A stretch of 64,000 bases of DNA from Paenibacillus amylolyticus (GTDB taxonomy: Bacteria; Bacillota; Bacilli; Paenibacillales; Paenibacillaceae), in assembly GCF_029689945.1 (NCBI RefSeq), contig NZ_CP121451.1:2914001-2978000 (forward strand), in the 5' to 3' direction. How positions within the stretch are numbered: position 1 is the first letter of the stretch; every line of letters starts with the position of its first letter. The notes under the pieces were generated by a model. That model searched no databases. It worked only from the letters and a program-made list of their open reading frames with translations, and had not been told where the DNA came from. The position numbers were made by a program, and so were the translations under genes. This document shows, piece by piece, positions 57,719-64,000 of the stretch.

Positions 57719-59653
57719 TTAGAGCGAGTACTCCAGATAATCGATATACGCATCCCAAGTGCCATTGTCCGTTGTTACGACCAGCTTGATCTCCTGATTG
57801 CCTGTAGCATGAGTGACCCCGGTAAGAGTTTGAACGGTTGGCTCCGTTCCGGTGAAGTAGAATGAGCCTGCGGTTACACCCCCAATGACCAGATCAACAC
57901 GGGCTGTATTATTGTTGTTGGAAGCGCCGCGGACAGAGAATTGATGGGTTGGGAATGCAAAATACTGATTGTATGCCGCATAATCATTGTTTGCGTACAG
58001 AGCGACTCCATTAAACGGAGAACTGATTACGCCAGCGTATTGGCCGCCAAGCGTCATATTCTCGGCTTCATAACGGGTAACATTTGGATTGGGATTAGGA
58101 TTTGGATTAGGGTTGCCGCCCGAACCGGATGTGAACTGCCAATAGTCCAGTTTGAACAGATTTCCGTTACCTGCACCTGTAAATACCAGATACAAACGAT
58201 GTACACCAGTGGCGTTGGTAACATTTGTCTCCAGCTCACGCCAAGTCTGCGAACCGCCGGTTGAGCTTACGTTGAGTGTTCCGACGAGTGGTCCTGTCGG
58301 GCTGTCCAGTCGAATCTCGATGTTGCCATTTCCGGTAGAAGCGACATTAGCTTTGAATTTGGAGGCTCCAGCTGAGCCAAAATCCACATTGCCGACTGCG
58401 ATCCAATCCCCATTATGAATATTAGTCACATTCTGATTGGCTACAGGTCCACCGCTCGCTTGACTCGGTTCGGTGGTAATACCTGCTTGCCAGCCGATGG
58501 TTTCGGCTTCCACCCGGACGTACGGATTGAGGTTGGTGGTCTGAGGTACACCTGTCATATTGCCTTGAACCTCCTGGATTGTTCCATCCGCATTATGTGT
58601 CAGTTTGTTGATATGTGTGGAACGGTAACCTTTGCCTTCACCGAGAAATGCCCGACTCACCGTTTGCGCATGGTACGCCACATACCATTCATTGTTGAAT
58701 TGGAACACGGCATGGTGGTTATTGCCGCCTACGCCGAAGAACGTACCTGGATTTTTCAGAAAGTGTCCTTTATACGTGAAAGGCCCCATTGGGCTGTCGC
58801 TGACCATGTATCCGATCTCACCTTTTGGATATGCCGCCGGATGTGTTCCCGCGAAGTTGATGCAGTAGGAGTAGTAATATTTGCCGTTATACTTATGAAT
58901 GCCGGAATCTTCGAACATATAAGGAGAATCAATGGTTACAGCACTGCCCACCACGCTGGTCATGTCAGCACCGAGACGAATGACACGAGCGGTTTTGGGA
59001 TTGGCGATGGAAGCCGCATTGGTATCGTTCGGAATGCCGCCTCCAGCATACAAGTATGCAGAGCCATCATCATCGACGAGTACAGCCGGATCAAAGAGCC
59101 AGGTTACGCCAGACATTCCCGGTGTACTGTGTGTGAGGAGGGCACGTCCGATTGGATCCGACCACGGTCCGATGGGGGAGTCCGCTGTGAGCACACCAAT
59201 TCCTCCGCCCGAGTTGGCAAAATAAAGGAAAAACTTTTCTTTGCCGGCAATGGTTTTCTTCGCCATGGCAGGAGCCCAGGATTGGGTAGCCCATTTGGCA
59301 ATACCCTGACCATTATTGGCATTATTCGCACCCGCTACAGGGATTGAACCATGGTCTGTCCAGTTCACCATGTCAGCGGAGGAGATGACATTAATTTTCC
59401 CGATTGTGCTGTACTGATTCTCTCTGACAGAACCGTCACTGTTGTACAGATATGCATCACCTGTCATGTAGACATAGACCCGATTGTTATGGACAAGCAC
59501 ATAAGGATCGGCTCCAAGTTTATGATCGATGAGCGGGTTGGCGTTTCCGGGAAGTTTGGCAACGGCTGCATTGGCTGCATGACTTGATTCAACGGGCAGG
59601 GTGACAAAGATGAGCAGACACGACAACAGCATAACTAGCGGTTTACGAATCAT
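57719..59653 (-). CDS. Secreted GH43 arabinoxylan-active enzyme with two CBM6/35-like modules
   Basis: Exported glycosidase of 644 residues. ATG 59653 has GGAGG 8 bases upstream; the in-frame ATG 59668 overlaps that ribosome site. Signal peptide 1-~28. The GH43 domain (~40-370) has D-H-K-L-G-A-D-P-Y near 47, F-D-P-A-V near 185 and M-F-E-D-S-G-I near 245. The first CBM6-like module (~385-505) carries V-E-A-E-T and Y-W-Q-F. An Asn-Pro repeat linker leads to a second module (~520-644) with Y-E-A-E-N-M and Y-I-D-Y-L-E-Y. Its stop lies 33 bases before the next GH43 gene, so both enzymes are made together to trim hemicellulose. Confidence 0.9.
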   Translation of the reverse strand: MIRKPLVMLLSCLLIFVTLPVESSHAANAAVAKLPGNANPLIDHKLGADPYVLVHNNRVYVYMTGDAYLYNSDGSVRENQYSTIGKINVISSADMVNWTDHGSIPVAGANNANNGQGIAKWATQSWAPAMAKKTIAGKEKFFLYFANSGGGIGVLTADSPIGPWSDPIGRALLTHSTPGMSGVTWLFDPAVLVDDDGSAYLYAGGGIPNDTNAASIANPKTARVIRLGADMTSVVGSAVTIDSPYMFEDSGIHKYNGKYYYSYCINFAGTHPAAYPKGEIGYMVSDSPMGPFTYKGHFLKNPGTFFGVGGNNHHAVFQFNNEWYVAYHAQTVSRAFLGEGKGYRSTHINKLTHNADGTIQEVQGNMTGVPQTTNLNPYVRVEAETIGWQAGITTEPSQASGGPVANQNVTNIHNGDWIAVGNVDFGSAGASKFKANVASTGNGNIEIRLDSPTGPLVGTLNVSSTGGSQTWRELETNVTNATGVHRLYLVFTGAGNGNLFKLDYWQFTSGSGGNPNPNPNPNPNVTRYEAENMTLGGQYAGVISSPFNGVALYANNDYAAYNQYFAFPTHQFSVRGASNNNNTARVDLVIGGVTAGSFYFTGTEPTVQTLTGVTHATGNQEIKLVVTTDNGTWDAYIDYLEYSL

Positions 59654-60047
59654 ACGTTTCGCCTCCATGAGATTGGATTAGTGGTGAACCGAAATTCAGA
59701 ATAGCCGTGATGATGAAATGTCGAAAATGAAAATGAAGATTGTCCCTCATGTCACCCCCTTTTTGAATAGGTATTAGGTTCACTGTGTGGTTAAGTCTCA
59801 TGTTGTCCTATATGGTATAAGCCAGACGACCTGTGCACCGTGTATGTAGTCACGGCGGTAAGGGGAGTGGCTAGAACCCGAAGTAAGCCTCATCTGAGTA
59901 TGTGAGGTGAAAAGCTATAATCTGTCAGGTTTTATTTTGTAATCGCTTTCAATAAAATAGGGGAGAAGAGTGAAATTTGGCGAAGAAAGCCATTTGACCA
60001 CTTTAAAATGTAATTATTTTTCATATTTTCTTTAAAATGTTTATTAA
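59654..60047. other. Intergenic region upstream of the GH43 operon
   Basis: Contains a perfect cre site (59937-59951) and, on the minus strand, a possible promoter TTACAA-N17-TATAGC within and after it, giving a leader of about 230 bases. Nothing else was recognised. Confidence 0.4.
59937..59951. promoter_or_regulatory. CcpA binding site (cre)
   Basis: TTGTAATCGCTTTCA matches every fixed position of the consensus WTGNAANCGNWNNCW. It is about 285 bases upstream of the GH43 start and fits carbon-catabolite repression of the operon. Confidence 0.8.
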
Positions 60048-60274
60048 CTTGACGATATCATATCACAATTTCGAGATAATACAATATTTTTCTATTCTTT
60101 GGTAGAGGATGAAGAAGATCATATAGTGGAAGAGTTACTTTTATGGAGAACATATAGAATGATAGAGAGATGTTGTCACGTGATTTTCCTGAAGTCATGG
60201 CCAGATTACGTTTCGCAAGAGATAAAATTGAATATATTAAAGAAGCTCGTGCCATGTGGCGCGGGCTTTTCTAG
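60048..60274 (+). CDS. Possible small gene with one frameshift, function unknown
   Basis: An open stretch from 60048 reads D-D-I-I-S-Q-F-R-D-N then V-E-D-E-E-D-H-I-V-E-E-L-L-L-W-R-T-Y-R-M-I-E-R. Just after AGAGAG (60164-60169) another frame continues M-L-S-R-D-F-P-E-V-M-A-R-L-R-F-A-R-D-K-I-E-Y-I-K and stops at 60272-60274. Adding one A joins them into a charged helical protein of about 76 residues. The start is unclear: ATG 60037 with a second missing base, or TTG 60099. A G-C hairpin with T-run (60243-60272) overlaps its 3' end. I do not recognise a family. Confidence 0.4.
60243..60272 (+). terminator. Hairpin with T-run
   Basis: AAGCTCGTGCC-ATGT-GGCGCGGGCTT with G-U pairs followed by TT; a likely terminator upstream of the exosporium-type genes. 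Confidence 0.6.
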
Positions 60275-60423
60275 TTATTCCTAATGCGTGATGATGGATA
60301 ATAGTGAACTTGCCCCCTGTGTTTTGTCCACACCATTGGTTGAGCGATTGAATATTACTATGGAGTGAGCATATACCAAATGCTGCTAGAGTAAAAGGTT
60401 TCAACAAAGGTGGGATGGGGAAA

Positions 60424-60783
60424 ATGTCAATTTTATCAACTGGGCCGATAGAAAACAATCCGGTTTCCGGGACTAGACCGACACAACAGGTAACGATTCA
60501 ATTGACAAGTCGGGCTAATGCGAACGCTATAACCGTATCCATTCAGGGCTATGTGCTAAGTACAGCAAGAACCCTGTATGTGAATGAAGTGATCAGTATT
60601 GCCCCTAATGAGGCAGTGACCCGAAATTATTTTGCAGATTTAGATGCTTTTGAGTTTGTGTTTGTAACCGATCCGGAAGGTGTCGGTGCAGTAGGAATTT
60701 CAGTGTGGGGTAAACAGGCGTCCGGACAATTGGTTGATGCACACCGGGTAGTGGAGCACGAAAAAACAGTTCATAACAACTAA
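60424..60783 (+). CDS. Small protein homologous to the N-domain of the next collagen-like protein
   Basis: Protein of 119 residues made of a single domain that recurs at the start of the following gene: both open [12 protein letters not shown] and share V-S-G-x-R-P-T-Q, I-Q-G-Y, N-Y-F-A-D/N-L-D-A-F-E and S-V-W-G-K. There is no signal peptide and no collagen repeat. It probably packs with, or competes with, the collagen-like protein on the spore surface. ATG 60424 fits the paralogue's start; in-frame ATG 60415 lies within the ribosome site. Confidence 0.75.
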   Translation: MSILSTGPIENNPVSGTRPTQQVTIQLTSRANANAITVSIQGYVLSTARTLYVNEVISIAPNEAVTRNYFADLDAFEFVFVTDPEGVGAVGISVWGKQASGQLVDAHRVVEHEKTVHNN

Positions 60784-60817
60784 CAGATCAGAAATAACCA
60801 AAAGAGGAGATGGAGCG

Positions 60818-62537
60818 ATGAGCTTTTTATCAACAGGGCCGATAGAAAATAATGCGGTTAGTGGTGTAAGACCAACTCAAACAGTTACAGTTAGAATAGA
60901 TAATCGTAGTACTGTGACAGCCTCAACTGTGCAGATACAGGGGTATTACATGAGCGGTGGCATGAGAGTGCTGTATGTTAGTGAGTCTTTTGATATCGCA
61001 CCCAATCAAGTGATAACCAACAATTATTTTGCGAATCTGGATGCCTTCGAGTTACTTTCACAACAACAGCGACAATGAATGATCCTGTTCAAGTATCCGT
61101 ATGGGGGAAGAGCAGCACAGGCTCTTTGGTGACAGCCCATCGTTTGGTATCTTCCGAATTGCTGGGTGAAATCCCAGGTATCACGGGAGCCACAGGTGCA
61201 ACCGGAGCTACAGGAGCAGCAGGCACGACGGGGGCAACTGGAGTGACGGGAGCAACAGGCACCGGGGCGACTGGAGCAACTGGAGCCACAGGTACAGCAG
61301 GAGTAACAGGTGCAACGGGAGCGACAGGTGCAGGTGCGGGGGCGACGGGAGCCACAGGTACAACGGGTGCAACTGGAGCAACAGGCACAGCAGGAGTAAC
61401 GGGAGAAACCGGAGCCACAGGTACAGCAGGAGTAACGGGTGCAACAGGCACAGCAGGAGTAACGGGTGCAACTGGAGCAACAGGCACAGCAGGAGTAACG
61501 GGTGCAACTGGAGCAACAGGCACAGCAGGAGTAACAGGTGCAACTGGAGCGACAGGTACAGCGGGAGTAACGGGTGCAACCGGAGCAACAGGCACAGCAG
61601 GAGTAACGGGAGCCACAGGTACGGCTGGAGTAACAGGTGCAACCGGAGCAACAGGCACAGCAGGAGTAACGGGAGCAACCGGAGCAACAGGCACAGCAGG
61701 AGTAACAGGTGCAACCGGAGCAACAGGCACAGCAGGAGTAACAGGTGCAACCGGGGCAACAGGTACAGCAGGAGTAACGGGAGCAACCGGAGCAACAGGC
61801 ACAGCAGGAGTAACAGGTGCAACCGGAGCTACAGGTACAGCAGGAGTAACGGGAGTAACCGGAGCAACGGGCACAGCAGGAGTAACAGGTGCAACTGGAG
61901 CAACGGGCACAGCAGGAGTAACAGGTGCAACTGGAGCCACAGGTACAGCAGGAGTAACGGGTGCAACCGGAGCAACGGGCACAGCAGGAACAACCGGTGC
62001 TACTGGTGCGACAGGTTCTGGAGCAATCATTCCTTATGCGTCAGGACTTCCAGTTGCGTTGACTACGGTATTGGGTGGACTTTGAACACGTCCAGTTTAG
62101 TTGGTTTTGGTAACAGTGCTTCAGGAGTAAGTGTTAATGGAGGGATTATTGATCTCACAGGCGCTGCTGGCACCTTGCTTAACTTTGCTTTCTCCGCATC
62201 ACGTACAGGAACGATTACTTCACTGGCTGCTTATTTCAGTACGACAGCAGCACTTAGCTTAATTGGATCTACAGTAACGATAACTGCACAATTATTCCGC
62301 TCCACTACACCAAATAACACTTTTACAGCTGTACCCGGTGCAGCTGTAACGTTGACCCCTTCATTGACTGGCAGTTTAGCACTGGGCACAATATCCAGCG
62401 GATTGACTACAGGTCTGAGTATTCCGGTATCCGCAGGCGACCGTCTGCTGATGGTCTTCTCAGCATCCGTAACTGCCGGAATTGATGTGGCTACGACTGT
62501 GGCCGGATATGCAAGCGGTGGTCTTACTATCACTTAA
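60818..62537 (+). CDS. Collagen-like exosporium glycoprotein (BclA/BclB type), two frameshifts
   Basis: Spore-surface filament protein of about 573 residues. The N-domain (~1-118) resembles the upstream 119-residue protein. A Gly-X-Y region (~119-400) is built from G-A-T, G-V-T and G-T-A triplets. The C-terminal ~170 residues match the BclB-type trimerising beta domain, from A-I-I-P-Y-A-S-G through [10 protein letters not shown] to A-S-G-G-L-T-I. Missing T residues at 61052-61053 and 62081-62083 break the frame. Restoring them gives F-E-F-T-F-T-T-T-A-T and L-G-G-L-L-N-T-S. Thr-rich triplets are the usual O-glycan sites. GAGGAGATGG precedes ATG 60818, and the gap to the upstream gene is 34 bases, so both share an mRNA. 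Confidence 0.85.
61185..62022 (+). repeat. Tandem collagen-coding repeat
   Basis: A 36-base unit coding [12 protein letters not shown] is repeated close to twenty times with silent third-base changes and occasional 9- or 18-base shorter units. Such arrays change length by slippage and are easily misassembled. Confidence 0.9.
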
Positions 62538-62567
62538 CGGAAAATGAGCTATATAATAAGTTTATAG

Positions 62568-62609
62568 ACAGGGACCCTTGCCATGATGGTGAGAGGTCCC
62601 TGTTTATTT
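62568..62609 (+). terminator. Terminator after the collagen-like gene
   Basis: ACAGGGACC pairs with GGTCCCTGT, then TTATTT. Confidence 0.8.
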
Positions 62610-62685
62610 GTGAGCGCAATTCGTAGAGCATTAAAAAGGCGAGGAGTGCTCCTCACCTTGTACAAACCTTGAGTCTACTTCAATA

Positions 62686-63675
62686 TCACTCCGTTTTGGT
62701 TAGGCTGTCTACGACAAATTGCAGTTGGGCTTCCAACGAAATCGGGTCACTAAATACGAAGCCACGGTTGTTATCGCGATAAACGTGATTATTTTGGACA
62801 GCAGGGAGGTTATCCCAGATAGGACCTTCAAAAACGGAATCCCCACTTTCATCACCTGTCCATCCACTAATGAAGATATAATCTCCTGCGTATTGTGGCA
62901 ACAATTCAAGTGATAACTTGGCCCATCCCTTGCCGCTATCGATAGCTTCCTTCTGAATTATCGGCGGTGCCTTCAAACCGAACTCACCATAGATAATGTC
63001 TCCACCTCGTCCAAAGCTCCCATAGGCATAGAATTCTTTGGCACTTCCCGTATCAAAAATAGATACAGTGCGACCACCTACCGCTTGCTCCACGAGTGGT
63101 TTGTATTCAGCAATTTTAGCGTCCCACTCTGAGATCCAGGCTTTCGCTTGTTCTTCTCTACCAGTCATCTTGCCAAAATCCATTAATTGCTCACGCAGAG
63201 GTACTCCATAATTGACAGCTACGGTTGGTGCAATTTTGGATAGCTTTTCAATGGTCTCAGGATCATTCCATACTACAATTAAATCCGGCTGCAATTCCAT
63301 GATTTTCTCGTAGGGTACATCGTTACCGATGTTGACAACGTCATCCAGCATTCCTTCTGTATAACTGTTAAAGGACTCATCACCCGCCCCAACAGGCTTA
63401 AGGCCCAGTGCTAACAAATTGCCGGTAAATGCTCCCGCAACCATGACGACCCTTTGAGGTTTTTTGGGAATTTGCACTTCACCGTTAACCGCAGAATAGG
63501 TTACCATCTCTGAGCCGCTGGTCGGGGTGTTATTGCTATGACTCTCAGCACCTATCGTTTGACTTGGCGTACTACCAGCATTTCCATTCGTGCTCGCTGG
63601 CCTGGAACATGCGCTAACTAATAGAGTTAGACACAGCAGGAGGGCAACTCCTACAGGCAGTCTGCTTTGATACAT
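62686..63675 (-). CDS. Iron-siderophore substrate-binding lipoprotein (FhuD/YxeB-like)
   Basis: Anchored binding protein of 329 residues. Lipobox V-S-A-C (Cys ~23) is followed by a Ser/Thr/Asn linker to ~55. The fold shows I-P-K-K-P-Q-R-V-V near 70, M-E-L-Q-P-D-L-I-V-V-W near 123, K-I-A-P-T-V-A near 142 and N-L-P-A-V-Q-N-N-H-V-Y near 295. AAGGAG lies 8 bases before ATG 63675, and a Fur box lies just upstream. It follows an AraC-type regulator on the same strand, like the pair at 7.8-9.8 kb, and has no linked permease. Confidence 0.9.
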   Translation of the reverse strand: MYQSRLPVGVALLLCLTLLVSACSRPASTNGNAGSTPSQTIGAESHSNNTPTSGSEMVTYSAVNGEVQIPKKPQRVVMVAGAFTGNLLALGLKPVGAGDESFNSYTEGMLDDVVNIGNDVPYEKIMELQPDLIVVWNDPETIEKLSKIAPTVAVNYGVPLREQLMDFGKMTGREEQAKAWISEWDAKIAEYKPLVEQAVGGRTVSIFDTGSAKEFYAYGSFGRGGDIIYGEFGLKAPPIIQKEAIDSGKGWAKLSLELLPQYAGDYIFISGWTGDESGDSVFEGPIWDNLPAVQNNHVYRDNNRGFVFSDPISLEAQLQFVVDSLTKTE

Positions 63676-63695
63676 CCGTAAATCTCCTTTTTCGC

Positions 63696-64000
63696 TTAGT
63701 TGATAATGATTATCATCTCTGATATCACTATAACGACGGAGTTTGCGGGGGCAATGGATGATCGAAGCCTAAGGATAGGACGATAAGAACCTCTTGTCAC
63801 CTGTCCGGATTCATACTTGAATTGTTTTGGTGTGACTCCCGTATGCTTTTTGAAGAGTCTTATAAAATAGGATACATCAGCATATCCGACACTTGCAGCG
63901 ACCTCTTGGAGAGATAACTCGGTCTTTTGCAGAAGCGTTCCTGCTTTATCCATCCGAATGACGATCAAGTAATCGATTATACTTGCACCAGTTACACGCC
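63696..64000 (-). CDS. AraC-family regulator, C-terminal part (runs off the window)
   Basis: Only the last ~101 codons are inside the window. The second helix-turn-helix is clear: S-L-Q-E-V-A-A-S-V-G-Y-A-D-V-S-Y-F then R-L-F-K-K-H-T-G-V-T-P-K-Q-F. After that the frame continues ~35 unconserved residues into the Fur box of the next gene (V-I-S-E-M-I-I-I-I-N) and stops at 63696. One missing base near CAGG (about 63798-63802) would instead end it earlier at a TAG near 63768. It is placed to activate the siderophore-binding lipoprotein gene at 62686. Confidence 0.85.
   Translation of the reverse strand, partial: RVTGASIIDYLIVIRMDKAGTLLQKTELSLQEVAASVGYADVSYFIRLFKKHTGVTPKQFKYESGQVTRGSYRPILRLRSSIAPANSVVIVISEMIIIIN
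63702..63717 (-). promoter_or_regulatory. Fur box of the lipoprotein gene
   Basis: GATAATGATTATCATC, about 27 bases before the lipoprotein start on the minus strand and inside the 3' end of the AraC frame. Confidence 0.85.

Noticed and set aside
61185..62022. Regular repeats resembling a CRISPR array
   Set aside because: The repeats are coding, in phase with Gly-X-Y triplets, without unique spacers or cas genes.
61089..62030. Long minus-strand open frame rich in Pro-Val-Ala repeats
   Set aside because: It is the antisense shadow of the collagen Gly-X-Y repeat; it has no ribosome site and no plausible domain.

Overview
The window looks like a chromosomal segment from a spore-forming, plant- or soil-associated Bacillota, most likely Paenibacillus. 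The reasons are moderate GC, strong AGGAGG-type ribosome sites with several TTG/GTG starts, many secreted plant and fungal polysaccharide hydrolases, BglG-type antiterminator sites, Btr-like AraC siderophore sensors, and a collagen-like exosporium protein of the BclA/BclB type. No tRNA, rRNA, CRISPR array, phage or intact insertion sequence was seen. The organism call is inferred from gene content; no search was run.

Layout. 0.3-5.8 kb: secreted pectate lyase, a chemoreceptor, an ankyrin protein, a GNAT acetyltransferase and a VOC protein. 6-9.8 kb: alkaline phosphatase with a Pho box, then an AraC regulator read through a Fur box into a siderophore-binding lipoprotein. 10-19 kb: two BglG-type antiterminator leaders (before an esterase and before a DUF1593 lipoprotein), a MerR/MFS pair, Hsp20 and small hypothetical genes. 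19-31.6 kb: MFS/TetR pair, an RsbQ hydrolase next to a PAS-GGDEF diguanylate cyclase, a beta-helix lipoprotein, DUF2625, a DHA2 exporter, a Ca2+-type P-ATPase and hybrid cluster protein. 31.9-43.3 kb: a Fur-controlled iron-siderophore island with two AraC-plus-binding-domain sensors, three binding lipoproteins, an IruO-like flavoprotein reductase, a fused FecCD permease, and CueP. 43.5-49 kb: aminotransferase, dCache chemoreceptor, leucine-rich protein, SDR. 49-59.7 kb: a GH81 glucanase with six discoidin modules, an HxlR/flavodoxin-type reductase pair, and a two-gene GH43 operon with a perfect cre site upstream. 60-62.6 kb: exosporium-type collagen-like locus. 62.7-64 kb: a fifth siderophore-binding lipoprotein with an upstream AraC regulator cut by the window edge.

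How the genes work together. Secreted PL1, GH43 and GH81 enzymes and CcpA/BglG-type control fit growth on plant and fungal wall polymers. The Fur-box genes form a siderophore-scavenging regulon in which each AraC sensor carries a binding domain resembling the neighbouring lipoprotein. Only one permease and no ATPase are present, so transport depends on a subunit encoded elsewhere.

Quality warning. At least nineteen conserved genes or gene segments are broken by single-base indels, mostly one base missing from a run of 3-6 identical bases. The pattern is far denser than natural decay and is best read as sequencing or assembly error. Gene spans below cross these breaks and give the break position.
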